Origin: Haemonchus contortus
Lineage: Eukaryota; Nematoda; Chromadorea; Rhabditida; Trichostrongylidae
Length of the DNA: 64,000 nt
Direction: 5' to 3'
Assembly (NCBI GenBank): GCA_000469685.2
Contig: LS997565.1
Location: 12,763,505-12,827,504 of the forward strand
Shown: positions 22,601 through 34,204 of the stretch, piece by piece
Layout of the letters: each line of letters starts with the position of its first letter
How positions within the stretch are numbered: position 1 is the stretch's first letter
Program-made: the position numbers and the translations under genes
The notes under the pieces: model-generated
What the model was told of the DNA's origin: nothing
The model's input: the letters and a program-made list of their open reading frames with translations, nothing else
Database searches by the model: none

Positions 22601-24379
22601 TAGCCATTGGGAAGCAGTGCTTGACGTAGATGGTGGATAAGTTCCGGAGTAATTATTTAAAAAGTTTTGATTCAGTATTTTTGTCGTTTCATTGAATAAA
22701 ATTTGTTTGGAAAAAGTTACTGAGATCGCGGAATGACTCTGCCACCTTAACGCCTTTCTCGGAGCAGTAGAGCCTAATCTTGCGAATATGCCAATGGTTT
22801 TCTAGGTTTCCTTTTGTAGAGGAAATCAAGTAGATCATTTCTAGAAAAAATCCGAACTAATATTCAAATTCTATCGAGAGAAAAAAAGCCGCGAAAAAAT
22901 TCGCAATAATTATGCATCAACCTAATACTATACCATGTCCTTAAATTATTTGTCAACCTAATAGTTGTTTCGTCGCACGTCATGACTTAGAGTTCCATAG
23001 GTAAGCTTAGGCGTTGTAGTTGTTTCGTATTAAATATTAATATGAAATCATAAACAAACCGACGGTCCAATTATAATACTCGGAGCCCAACAGCAGTTCG
23101 GGAGGTCGATAAAATCTTGTCACCTGAAAAGACACTCTCAATTTGACTTTTTCGTCATTATATACCGTTTTTCGACATTATACAGCGTTCTTCTCCTTTT
23201 TATCTGTTTGTGCTGAGTGCTTATTTCGGAAATCACATCCATTAGTCGCATAGAAAGCCCGCTTATTTAACCAGTTATCATTAGTTTTTGTCAGAGTAAT
23301 AAAGAACGCTGAACTGAGGGTCAAGGGTCCGAAGCTAGTCAAATCCGAGGCTTGCACGAAGTTATAAAGAAGGGGTGTTCTAGGAGATCTCAGTCGTGCG
23401 CAATTGTATTGAAAATTGGCAACCATCCTAAGGATAATTTTGGCTCCTGGCTGCCGAGGATTGCTTCCCTTTATCGCCATGGGTTAGGGCTCCGAACGGT
23501 CTGCTGTTTGAATTTTCTACATATGTGCTCTATAGTTAATGGTGCAGCGGCTATAATGCCGTCAAAACACGTCCGCTTCTGGGTTCGGATGTTTAGGAAG
23601 CCACACGTTACTTTTCGATGGGCTCTATCTAGGCCGTTTTTCCAATCGACAATATTGTATGTAGGATACTCGAGGGTCGTAGATCCATCCGGTCTTACAA
23701 GCCATTTAAACCGTGAACGGTTCCTTTAGGGACAGTAGAACGAAAAGTGCAACCGCCCAAGCCAACCGTAGTCCGTCTCACAGAAACTCCGAAGGGGTAC
23801 GGACTTCCGATACCTGAACAGTGACCTGACCACTAGTGGCAGCGTGGACCAGGCTGTAAGGCCTAAATAAATGAATGGATGCCGTGGATGGAGTGGATGG
23901 GTTTTAGTGGTATCCTCTGTGACCGACGATGTTCCAGAAAGCTCATAGGAAAGGTTTGCTGAGCATAGGTAATACACACGATGCTCTGCGGCATGTAAGT
24001 AAAAATTATGAAAGTCAACCCCACTCTACTGGAATGAGGATACGCAGATAGGCTTGTGGCCGTAGCCGGCTGGATTGGATCAGAAAGGAGAACATAAGCG
24101 CTGCCATGCAACCAACTCTGGTGTCCAGTTGTTGATGTAAGAGCAGCCTTTGACCCCCTGAGAGCACCCTTAGTACGTGCTGCAAAGGCCACAGGATCGC
24201 GCCATGAGGAAGGCAATGGAGTTCAAAGCGAAAGAAAGTGATTGCGTTGAGTTCAGAAACTCAGAAAAAATCAGAAACTTCTTACGACAACAACATCTCG
24301 ATCCGATTAAGTTGGTATAAGTTCTGTGAATTTTTTTCCCTAATTGGGAAACGACTTTCTCTGTGGGAGGGGGTGAGGT

Positions 24380-24416
<37 letters not shown>

Positions 24417-27400
24417 GGAGTGGAGGGAGTTTCGGGTGTTGTAGATGAAATGCTTCACAACGAGTCATTTATTATTATATAATCGGCTAAGTGTGTCTGT
24501 TGGTGTGTTTGTGTGTGTGTGTGTGTGTGAGTTTGTGTGTGTGTGGGTATGTGCGTGTGTTTGTCCGACCGGAAATTCATAACTCCCGTCCCATTGTAGC
24601 TAAAGCATTCAAATTTGAAAGAGAGATAGGCGGCACGATGGGAACAGCGATGGTAAGTGATTGGAAGTGATAACAATCGATAGAAATGGATAAGGAGCCT
24701 TAAAAGGCAAAAGCCACAGGGTCCGTAACTCCCTTCGTATTATCGATGAAGCCTTGGCACTTTGGCAGGTGATGTAGGATGTAAAGGGACCATTAGTGAT
24801 TGGTGACAGGGAATGATACCAAGTGATAGGGACTGATAAGAAGCCATAGAAGGCGAAGGCCTGTAGGTCTGTGACGCGCTTCCTGTTAATAGTGGAGTCT
24901 TGGTATTTCAATAGGTTATGTAAGATGTGACAGGATCGTAGGTACTCGGTGACAAGATCAAGAACTGTTGGTGCCAGGCCAGGAACTGATCAAACTGACA
25001 AGGGCTAATGAGAATCCTAGAAAGTGGCAGGATTTTCACTATAATAATGGCATTAATAGTGGAGCCTTGACAGTTTGGCATGTGATGAGGAGTATGGCGG
25101 GACTCCGTAGTCGTAGACGACCGATGATAGGAACTGATAACAGCTGATAGCGAATGATAAGAGCACTTTCCAACTGAATTTAACTCCTGTGGTATTTGCG
25201 ATGTATTTATGATTACGACTACAACTACGACTGTTACGACCGCTCCCAGCAAGGTTTGTAACTCGGTGGAAGATCAAGGGTACTTTATATTTTGATATCA
25301 TCTACGACGAAGCTCATCCCACCGCCAATAATTTGGGATTCTCAACTAATGAAGAAGGAAGGCCCAGTGATAACGACATCTGATAACGGTGTTATTATCA
25401 CTCGAGCACATTGGTGAGCACTACTCAATTCTTTGGTTGCCTATCAGTTAAACCTTTAATGGTTCATAATTTTCAAGATGAAGAGCAACCAATTGACACT
25501 TTTAATCGTAGGCGTAAGCGTGGGCATGTGGTGCGCGCATTGGCGTGCGTAGCCCAACTGGTTTATTATAACTGGAAACAATGGTTGGCTGTGAGCCCTC
25601 CCCACCTGATACGCTGTTGATTTCATCAACCTTCTAACGATTTTGGCTGATCCGAAGTCACCAATTTTAAGCAGTGCCAGTGGATGATCTATGAGCACAT
25701 TTAAAGGTTTTATATCACGATGAACTATTTGATGCTGAAAAGAAGAGTATAAACGGTAATATCAGGGGAAGATAACCTCTGAGGAAGACTGTTCCACTCA
25801 CCATACTTAAATAGCGAAGCCCATTAAATAATTGCCAAGTATAAATTTTAATGTCTGTATCATCGAGCACTTCTCGTTTTATAACTGACGCAAGTGTATC
25901 AGGTAAGAAATCAAAAACAAATGATTCACATATCTGAACGAATCCTCACTATTTGATAGGTTGAAGGGAACTTTTGCAAATACTGAATTGAAATTGACAA
26001 GGGTAAGGGTTAGTAGATGACAGGAGAGGTGAGCGGATAAAGGGGTTAGGGGCATCATCACCTTTTCCCTCGGATGTTATTGTTGTATCACTCTCCATTC
26101 TAATTTCTATTCTACCTCGCCGAAGAACCTACCTTTATACCATTTCCCGTTTTCTTTACTCTAACTACACTTTTGAGTACCCTCTATCCTTTTAGCGCTT
26201 GCGGTAACCTTTTGTTGCCCGATTATGGAAGATTCCATCAGCCTGGCCGAGTTTTCTTGTTGAACCTTCTATCGCCGCAGTACGATATTCATAGATTTCA
26301 TTTCACTTCTGGCCGCAATTCTAGCCACTAAGGCTTCCACCTTTTCAAGCGTACCTTCCCCAAATGTTTTCGTGGATTCATATGCATTGTAAGAATTGAG
26401 AACAATTTTTTCTTAAATTTTGGTAACCCTCTTCTGAACGAAGGCTACAGAAGTGTATAGGAGCGCACTATCAAACACATTGTCCTTACAAGGGAAGGAT
26501 CCCAAGTCGAAGTGGCCATTTAGAACGAGTCCTACTCTACTAGACGAACTTTTTGATGCTGATTTCGAATCTGCATTCAAAATCTGCCAAACGATTCTCT
26601 GAACGAAGTTATGGAGGTGGTCTCCGGAGAGCGTTCAACAGGGGGGAAGCACGTAAGACATGGCCGCGGGCCTGCATGGAGCGGCAGATTGGAGTCGAGG
26701 TAAGCGTGACACTTCATGGGCATGGGACCAGGGATCGGGTTTGGTGAGCGACGGCGTTTTTGCATTTTGAAAGACTTTTTCCTCCGGGTTGTAAGAACCT
26801 TTCCATACTAGTTTTACCGCCTTTGACGATTTTTCGAATGCTCGAGGTGAGTCAGTTTCTACTTGAATCATCTGACATCTACTCCAACAACCAATATGAC
26901 AGCAACTCTATCCTTGTACATTTCAAATTCACAGTGGGATAACTTTTACCCATTATAAGCAAATGTGATAATCTAGCACGGAAAGTTTAGAACAAAGAAA
27001 GTGAGAGCATTGAGAGCAGCGAATGAAAAAGATTCCACCGCAGCCTGTTTTTTACACTCACTTATCACTTTTTAAACCTAGGAGCACAGTACTGGAAGTG
27101 CACAAGTGATAGTAACTTTTTCGAAACTTCCACATTAGCAAACATCAACGACCCTCTAGATGTGCCTGCTGTTTCTTCTTCATCATCGGGTTCTTACAGT
27201 GGATCGGCCTCCTCGTTCTCAATCACGCAGCCTTCTTCGCACTTAATATCAAAGTTTTCGTAAGTTGCATCTCGCAAGATAGAGGAGAAACTGGCTATCA
27301 ACTTCTGCTGCTTGTAGGGGCGTGTTCAAAATCACAGGAACCGAAGATCTTCTACAGATGCAACATTACCAACTCTGGGCAGAACAAATTCCTTCTCCTT

Positions 27401-28330
27401 TCTATCCATATCTACCATAGTTCGCCGCGTTTGCCACGATGCAACCCTTGCCTTTTTTTTTGAAACTGATCACAAGCTCCACTTATTTCAAAAACTGATC
27501 GATATCATTGCGGAGAGGAAGCCTGTTTGGGCAGGAACTGCTTCATCTCGGGCATTCGAAAAGTCATCAAAGGCGGTGAAATTAGTATGGAAAGGTTCCT
27601 ACAACCCGGATGAAAAAGTCTTTCAAAATGCAAAAACGCCGCCGTTTACCAAACCCGATCCCTGGTCCCATGCCTATGAAGCGTCACGCTTACCTCGACT
27701 CCAATTCGCCGCTACGTACAGGAGCGCGGCCATGTCTTATGTGCTTTCCCCCTGTTGAACGCTCTCCGGAGACCACCTCCATAACTTCGTTCAGAGGATC
27801 GTTTGGCAGATTTTGAATGCAGATTCGAGATCAGCATCAAAAAATACGTCTAACAGTGCAGGTCTCATTTCAAATGGCCACTTCGACTTGGGATCCTTCC
27901 CTTGTTAGATAGAACTACGGATCGAAACCGATGTGACTGTGATACCAAGCCTCATACCCCTGCAGGGTAGGTTCATTCAAGTACCTACCAAGACTGGATC
28001 TATCAACACCAAGACCTACAATTTTTACCTTTTTTTCGATAAGACGAAAAGAAATTTAGACGTTTGCTTCTGAGCTTACTTTGTTATCTTTGCCCACTCT
28101 ATTGGAAAAAGCAAATATCATTTGAACAATGTTTTTATGTTTCTTTCGACTAATACCAGTTAAAAATATCATTTCAAAATTTCGCTCTCTGTCCTTGCTC
28201 TCTGAAAAAGGCTATCATCAATCTATATCTCTTGCAGTTTTTGCAAGCGTTCCAAGCACTACTGATCTTACCTGGCCAGGTCTTTTTTATTGCAATTTCT
28301 CGTTGTGGTTTGGGTTCCAACACAGTTCCA
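19645..28330 (-). CDS. Divergent GSK3-like protein kinase gene, incomplete
   Basis: Minus-strand exons in order: 28272-28330 (GTVLEPKPQREIAIKKTWP, the beta-3 lysine), 25802-25933 (FVFDFLPDTLASVIKR, hinge), 25606-25734 (QIVHRDIKPLNVLID, then KIGDFGSAKIV: catalytic loop and DFG), 21013-21209 (DLWSAGCVVGEMLRGN, alpha-F), 20792-20913 (LLAKVLVYRPNDRL, C-lobe end), 19830-19938 and 19645-19767 (Lys- and Pro-rich tail, SPPMSKATEEATQATLPSIE). HRDIKPxN, DFGSAK and DxWSAGCVxGEM are typical of the GSK3 branch. Exon phases match for the last four exons. The alpha-C exon and the activation segment (YRAPE) were not found; upstream of DLWSAGC the frame meets a TAA. It is therefore either a divergent active gene with unseen exons or a pseudogene. 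A foldback element, a mariner and satellites sit in its introns. Confidence 0.55.
20398..20450 (+). repeat. SINE head fragment
   Basis: GGCGCACTATCCCACACGCA followed by TGGTCCGGGATCAAATTGCGG matches the head and B-box region of the SINE family. It lies in a kinase-gene intron. Confidence 0.35.
21800..21978 (-). repeat. tRNA-derived SINE copy
   Basis: On the minus strand: GAGGTAGTCTGGTGCCAAGT, GGCGCACTATGTATC, B box GGGTTCAAATCC, then CGCCTGGGCCAACCAAGCCT and CATCCCTCCAGGGAAGGAAG. It is among the clearest family members and defines the head-to-body order. Confidence 0.55.
22161..22925 (+). mobile_element. Mariner element, 765 bp, internally deleted, with TA duplication
   Basis: Both ends carry inverted repeats of about 115 bp beginning TTAGGTTGATGCATAATTAT. 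They are flanked by TA (22159-22160 and 22926-22927), the mariner target. The first bases resemble the TTAGGTTGGTGCA terminus of the irritans/Hsmar1-type mariners. Inside, the plus strand keeps the end of a transposase: SLKKWLGSETFVDLDDLTAD (about 22464-22523), then ADVKAWIALWDQN and HWEAVLDVDGG, which are standard mariner C-terminal blocks. The third catalytic Asp is lost (YSPAAIPMDY for YSPDLAPSDY). The N-terminal half is missing, so it could move only if supplied in trans. Confidence 0.85.
23390..23660 (+). repeat. Dispersed repeat, copy 1 (second copy at 32.6 kb)
   Basis: The ordered landmarks GATTGCTTCCCTTTATCGCC, ATGGGTTAGGGCTCCGAAC, CTGTTTGAATTTTC and CTATCTAGGCCG are matched at 32.60-32.79 kb by TTGCTTCCTATTGTCGCC, ATGGGTCAGGGCTTCGGAC, CGTTTAAATTCTC and CTATCTAGGCCG. 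It is an old, uncharacterised repeat with no ends or coding frame visible. Confidence 0.5.
24380..24415 (+). repeat. Poly-G tract, 36 bases
   Basis: An uninterrupted run of 36 G, flanked by G-rich sequence (GGGAGGGGGTGAGGT and GGAGGAGTGGAGGGAG). It may form a G-quadruplex, or be a mis-sized homopolymer in the assembly. Confidence 0.9.
24480..24665 (+). repeat. Dispersed TG-microsatellite repeat, second copy
   Basis: Left flank CTAAGTGTGTCTGTTGGTGT, an interrupted TG tract (24505-24560), then CGACCGGAAATTCATAACT and CATTCAAATTTGAAAGAGAG. It aligns with 16968-17250 on both sides of the tract. Confidence 0.7.
24677..25170 (+). repeat. Degenerate tandem repeat, 3 units plus a part
   Basis: Units of about 145-165 bp start near 24685, 24820, 24990 and 25136. 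Each begins with a GATAGxxAxTGATAAG-like motif and carries AAGGC...AGGCC, then GTGGAGTCTTGG or GTGGAGCCTTGA, then a TGATGTAGGATGT-like block. Copies are strongly diverged. It is non-coding and sits in a kinase-gene intron. Confidence 0.5.
26455..27910. mobile_element. Foldback-type element with long inverted repeats
   Basis: About 360 bp at 26490-26850 return in reverse complement at 27545-27907. Shared blocks include AAGGGAAGGATCCCAAGTCG, GATTTTGAATGCAGATTC, GAACGCTCTCCGGAGACCAC and CCAAACCCGATCCCTGG. About 700 bp of unique sequence lie between, including an acidic, stop-interrupted frame on the minus strand (near 27250-27150). The arms are open in one frame (KAVKLVWKGSYNPEEKVF), so they may derive from a gene. 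It lies in the kinase intron between the beta-3 lysine exon and the hinge exon. Confidence 0.65.
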
Positions 28331-29879
28331 CTGAAAATGTTTCTGAATGACCCCGTACAAGTAATCTTTTCTCGAAAATCGGAAGTTCTAGACTGGTTTT
28401 CATGGGTACGTAAAGTAGGGGACCATGGTAATGTAGTTTGAACAATTGTCAACCTCGCTGCTTCACAGAGAAATAATTTGAGAAAGGTTCAGCACGGAGA
28501 GTGAAGGGAGCGAAACTGTCATACATTTTAATTTACCGACACTAGACACCACATGCTGTTAACTACCTACAGTTCCACTACCTTGCTATTCATCAAGAGA
28601 TTATGGCAATAACAGAATAGGGTAACATAACAGATAACGGATAACAGGAATGATACTACCCTGTTAAGCTACGATAACCAACCAACCAACCAATCACTCA
28701 AACTTCAGATTCAGGAATAATGTTGATAAAGATAACTTCGTTTATGGTCCTCCTCTATTCCGCGCTTGAAGGTAGACCCCACCCCTCTGGAACTGCCAAA
28801 CACTCCTTTGCCCGTAGTGGGAGAGGCGGGGAACCATTATGAAAATTTCTCGGAAAACCTGATCATTGATACATCCAGCACATCCCCTTGCCATCATTAC
28901 CTCCACGTGTAGGGTACAGACTCGACATCACTGGCTTTGTTGGGTGGTGGTGAAAAAGCTAAGCTTATTGTTAGTAGAAGCTCTGCCTATGCTTACAGTT
29001 GACAGCAAGTTTGGTTGGGTTGTGTATCTGTCTGTTGAGTAATTGAAAACAGCATGGGTTATCATGAGTGATAACGATAACGTCGACCACCACCCTGGTG
29101 AAACAGTTCGCTTTCCAAACTCTTCAGAAGGGGCCTACATATGATGCAGTCGCGAGAGATCGGTCGATGGAAGGGTGTGGTTCCTGCTGGGAGGACCGCA
29201 CGCTGAAGAACCAATCAAAGTGGGTAAGCGAGAAGGTAAAGTTGACATCGGCAACTATTGGTTCCGTGGGAGGTGAAAGGGCGAAGGTAAGAATCCTCAT
29301 CTACCCGCATGACAGAGAGGTGTTCCTCTAAATGGACTCGAAGTGATTTGAACTTCAGTTACTGCTATAGGCCAGAATCGTCTCGTTCTCTTCTATCCAT
29401 ATGCCTGAGCAGAAAAAAAAATGCTTACCGGTAAACATTGCTGAATACACCACTTGCGTGTAGCCGTAGATTCGTCATTTTTAAAATCACTGTCGTCATC
29501 TCTGGCATTTCCTTGGCTGGCTAAATGCTAGAGGTACTGTACACTGCCAGAAGGTGAGGATTACCCCACGATTTCGTACCTGTTCGACAATTTCTTGACT
29601 CATATAGCACTAGAACAGAAACGATAGGCACCATGTAATGGAATGAAAGGAAATAAATGAAACCATACCAACCATAACTGGTATCCTGCTGCTTACATTT
29701 ATGATTGGAACGGGAATATACCTAAGCAAAACATAACATTGAGTATAGTACCAGTCATCATCTGTCACGGTCTAAGCTCTTCTTTTACAGTGCTAAAGCA
29801 CGGAACGCCCATGACGATAGTTTCGTTGGAGAAGGCTGTTAGAATTTGAAGCTAATGATAAAGTGATGTACTGTCAGAC
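28331..29879. other. No supported gene
   Basis: The frame at 29068-29331 (plus) is open but has no domain or splice support. Some 5' exons of the kinase gene, such as the glycine-loop exon, may lie here; I could not place them. Confidence 0.35.
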
Positions 29880-30060
29880 AGACAAGTCAAACCTCCCATC
29901 CCTCTCATCCTAGTCAGGCTCGTCTGGGTGGATGAAAACACCATTTTGCACATCGGTGGCAACCGCGAGTCATTGTATAGGCCACGTACGCAATCAGATC
30001 GTCGCAAAGATTTTGAATGACATACGATTACGTGAGTGGACCCCAAACCAAGTCATTTGA
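29880..30060. repeat. SINE 3'-body fragment
   Basis: AACCTCCCATCCCTCTCATC is followed by GGCAACCGCGAGTCATTGTA and TAGGCCACGTACGCAATCAG, the same 3' body as at 14.23-14.30 kb. Confidence 0.45.
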
Positions 30061-30319
30061 TCCTTTCATCACCTTCAAGCCTTTGTCGGCTCCTTATGAT
30101 TTAAACCACTCTGGCGCCTATCATTAGGGCACAATTTCGGAGTAGGATAGATAAGAAGCATCACCTGGCCCTACCTATCCAATCTGCTCAAAACCTGTGC
30201 TTCAATGATAAGCGCCAGAGTCCTTTAATCACCATGACCTTCGCTGCGCAGTTTGCCGCGTCTCTCCAGAATTGGTTGAATGTACCCATACGCGAGGGAA
30301 GAAATGTTCGCGGACCGCG

Positions 30320-30420
30320 GAGGTGGTGTAGTGGCAAGCGGCGTACTACCACAAACGGCTAATTGCTACCAGGCTAGCCTGGGAGGATAGAAGCACAGAC
30401 TTGTACCTAAAGGCACGGTT
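30320..30420 (+). repeat. SINE head fragment
   Basis: GGAGGTGGTGTAGTGGCAAG and GGCGTACTACCACAAACGG, followed by GCCTGGGAGGATAGAAG. The head has a good A-box-like TGGTGTAGTGG, but the B box is lost. Confidence 0.4.
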
Positions 30421-30439
30421 CACGATAAAAAGATCACTG

Positions 30440-33090
30440 AGTTCTTCCTTTAGGAATGCTCAGCGCCCCCCCCCCTCTCATGGGTGGTAGAAGGGAACCT
30501 CTCGCTCCCACAGTCTCGGCGCTTAGGGCATAGTGGAAGCCCCGTTACTGCCGTAGTTCGCTTTCCCGCCCCTCGATCGATGTCACGTTAGACGAGTGTC
30601 GAGACAATACAGATTGCTATTATTCGTTCTAGGACCCACGCACAATCAGCTAATCGCCGAGTGATGAGGAGATGTTTTTCTCCCATTCTTTTTTCCTCTG
30701 TTTCTATTTTTGCTGCCGCGATCCCTTATTTAATTTCCTACTCCTAGAGGCTGAAAAAAGTGAGCTACTTTTGCTGGTACTAGGAATTTTTTGTTTATTA
30801 ATGCTTATAAGTGATGAATTTCCGCTTACCACTGTCTTTTATTCGCACCAGGACCCACACGCGCGCAGTGAAACACACTGTTTAGCTCGTCCGGACGCCC
30901 CACTCTTCTTCATTTTTCTGGTTTCATTCTCGTCCATCCCCTTTTTAACGCTCTTTCGAAACCTTTTTTCACTTTGGAAACACCGATGCACGCAGTTTCT
31001 TCACATTCATCGCACCATTTTCGATCTTGTATTTCATTTTTCATCATAATCTGGATCACCCAAAATTATCGTGAACTGTGCCTTTAAGCTGGCAATCGCA
31101 AGTCATTTTATAGGGCGCATACGCATTCATTACGCCACTACGATTCTGAATGGAGGACGAATGCGGTGGGGGTGGGGTGGGGGGGATCCCGTAGACGGGA
31201 TTGATTAACGCCGAACAACTTCATCCCTTATCCTTCAAAAGAGTACCAGTGATAACTAACTGCTGCATGGCTCAAGAAAATTTGCCTCCTCTCCTTTCCA
31301 GTAAGCAATTTATTTATTCCATGCCGGCTATAAAGGCTAGATTCCGACCCGTAGCGCACCTCTCCGTTGTTACAGAGGAACAAGCACTCGGTTACATTCT
31401 ACTTTTATTTTTATTCTATTTTATTGAATGCGCTCAAAAGGCGCGCCACAACGAAAAGCTCGCGCCGCAGGTTCTGTATGACCACTAACTGTAAGAAGAA
31501 ACAGCAAGCAACGGGAGAGTAACAAACCAGATTTTGAAGAAAACTGATTTCGTCTTCAGGTGCAAAAGCGAGAGTTTAAGATGTCACAGAACGTGGAAAA
31601 GAAAGAAAAAAAAGGTACTCGAACCTGGGCTCACAGAGGTGAGAAACGAGTGAACATTACAGTTCTTAAAAACAGGCAGAAACACGAAAGATTAAAATGA
31701 AAGAGAAAAAAGCGAAATGAGCAGGCAAGAAATCCTGTAAGACAGGGGTTCATATACCACTTTTCAACTTATTGATCCAGACTTCACTACTGAAGCTTAG
31801 GAGAGAACCTCTGACAGTCCATCCACATTACACAGGATCAGAGTACTGACGTGGCTGCAGAACACAATATACAGAGGCCAAACGCAGTACAGACCCGCAC
31901 CAGTCGGCTATGGTGCCCACTCGCCACACCAGGGGTCATAGGGGCTCTCTGAACCTCCGAAACGCGGGTATACCGACATCCTACGTGGAATCGGTGAGCT
32001 AGGAGAGTGCAACGGGCAACCCGCCGAATAAATATGCTGAGCAACCACAAGCATTCTGTACATGAAGAATGTAGGATAGAGTTTTTTGGTGTCAATCAAT
32101 TGATCTTACTCCCGCCTCCGCATTCTACTTCCAACATAAATCGTTGCAGCGTTTTGAATGCGTGTGTATGTGAAGTACACAGTGGCTGGGGGAGGAGTGG
32201 GGAGTACCAATTGATTTCAAACCATGCTTGTCATCGTGTGCGCCACTACAATATAAGCACGCGCATCGAAACGCTACGCTATTGAAAGTCAAATGTATAC
32301 GCATATCGGAAAGTCATCGTCCACGTCCGAAAACTTTATTCTTGTCATTTGAAGGCTTAGTTCATGATAACTTTGAGGTAATCATTTCAAGTTCAATAAC
32401 GAGAGTTATGATAAATGTAGTGTTTCGGTGGTGAGAAAGTATGAAAATTAAAAAAGTGCATCCACGAAGCTTAAGCCTTTCTCAAACTAGTCGAAGTAAG
32501 GAGATATCGGACTATCACGATGAGTGTGGTACGTAAGGTGTATTTGGACGAGATTTCGGAAGTAAGCAATTTCGCTAAAGGACGACTATGATGACCCCAA
32601 AATTGCTTCCTATTGTCGCCATGGGTCAGGGCTTCGGACTGTTTATCGTTTAAATTCTCAACAGTATATGCTTTTCTGCAAATGGTGTAGCTTCTACAAT
32701 GTTATCGAAACGTTGCAAGTTGTGGGTATGGCAGACAAAAAAGACAATTTCGAGCCCTAACTACGTCCTATCTAGGCCGAATTTCGGCTCGATAGCGGCT
32801 CATGGCTACCATTGAAGGCCGGAAATTGATTTAGGATTCGGGAAAAAGGAAGATTTAGGCTTTTAGTGGGATATTACTGTAATAGCCGCTGAATTTGAGT
32901 AGATGTGCTGCCACCCAACTTCACTTCCTTGACCAAGGTCATTTCAATGACATCTGTATAAATGTCATCGAATTTTCTTTACTCAAAATCATTTACTCAA
33001 GCGAACGATTTGCACGAATATTTATTGACTGCTATTGCAAAACCTGCTGTCAACTGTCGACATAAACACAACACAATGCAGATTAAAAAA
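30440..33090. other. No supported gene; repeat fragments only
   Basis: A SINE 3'-body fragment lies at 31093-31165 (CACTACGATTCTGAATGGA), and the second copy of the dispersed repeat lies at 32595-32795. Open frames at 30672-31049 and 31838-32095 have no recognisable domain. Confidence 0.4.
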
Positions 33091-33112
33091 AGCAAGACAG
33101 TTCTTCCATTGA

Positions 33113-33558
33113 TCAGATTCTGAGTGCTTTTGAATATTGAATGAAATCGCAGTTTTGAACAGCCATATCCCAGACGACGTCTGCTTGCTCCTGAGTTTCG
33201 ATATTACCGTATTCAATGAATTTATTTGTAACATCAACACCAAGATTACCTGACAACGAGTGTGAATATTGTCTAAACAGAAAAATTTGATAAAACAAGT
33301 CACCTCAGCTGCAGCTTCAATCTTTTCATCACTAGTCATAGCCCATTCATAATTACGATCACTGGAATTGATTCCTTGTAAATGATGCAAATGTGGAAGG
33401 TTGCAAGAACAGGATGCATCTTTTGCATACTTTAAGTGGTGTGGTGCTAAGTGGAGCAACATCGTATGCACAATCCGTGATGGAGCCCCAGATATACAAT
33501 CGCTAAGCCAATCCGAGCCCCCTATCCGTCCATGGTCGGTTCGGTAGGCCTTGGACAA
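33113..33558 (-). CDS. 3' end of a minus-strand gene, unknown product
   Basis: Two protein-like segments are visible. One is 33304-33558 (HHLKYAKDASCSCNLPHLHH, then SSDRNYEWAMTSDEKIEAAA) ending at a donor GAG|GTGACT. The other is 33113-33272 (SGNLGVDVTNKFIEYGNIET, QEQADVVWDMAVQNCDFIQ, ending KALRI-stop), which follows a strong acceptor TTTTTCTGTTTAG. The intervening 31 bases are shorter than usual nematode introns, and the phases (0 and 2) do not match. A missing exon, a frameshift or a pseudogene is therefore possible. I recognise no family. Confidence 0.4.
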
Positions 33559-34204
33559 TGTTGACCATATACTGATTCAAACGCTGTCGTGGCTTTTCAC
33601 GTGCTTAAAAGCAACAGGTGTGAGGAGACTACGTCTCGTACTAAGTCCAAATCACGTGCCACAACTCAAACTGCGCGTATAGTGTGGGAGCCTCGAGAAG
33701 GCTAGGATGCGGGCTTTTGTCGCCAACCACGGGCCAGTTCGTCGGCAATGCGGCTGGCTGCCTTCGTCTCTTCTGTCGCATATCATCACACATTTCACAA
33801 TTGTACACCTCAGCGAGGAGCACCTATCGCCCGATGCCTGACGCTTAGTATGATATTCGCCAATCACGCAAGGACTATCAGGTACTTCTTACAATAATAT
33901 TAAGAGAGTTCGCAACATTAGGATGCAATAGTAGTTCACTTGTAGAACGCCTTTAGCTTCACTCAGTTTTTCCACATTTCTTCTCGTTCCAAGTAGCTGA
34001 TAATAGATAATCAGGTAACTAACATTTAATTTCATAGCCATGTTTCCTATTCACCCTTCTTTCTGCCACCCTTGTAATACTCGAGGTCATCCTTCGCGTA
34101 CTCGTTCATCTCTTGTCTCGCACTCCTCATACTCCGCCTCGTCGCTTTCGTCTCGCGTCCGCTGAGAGTCTTGGTCGCTGCTCCAGCACGGACGTCAATC
34201 AGCT

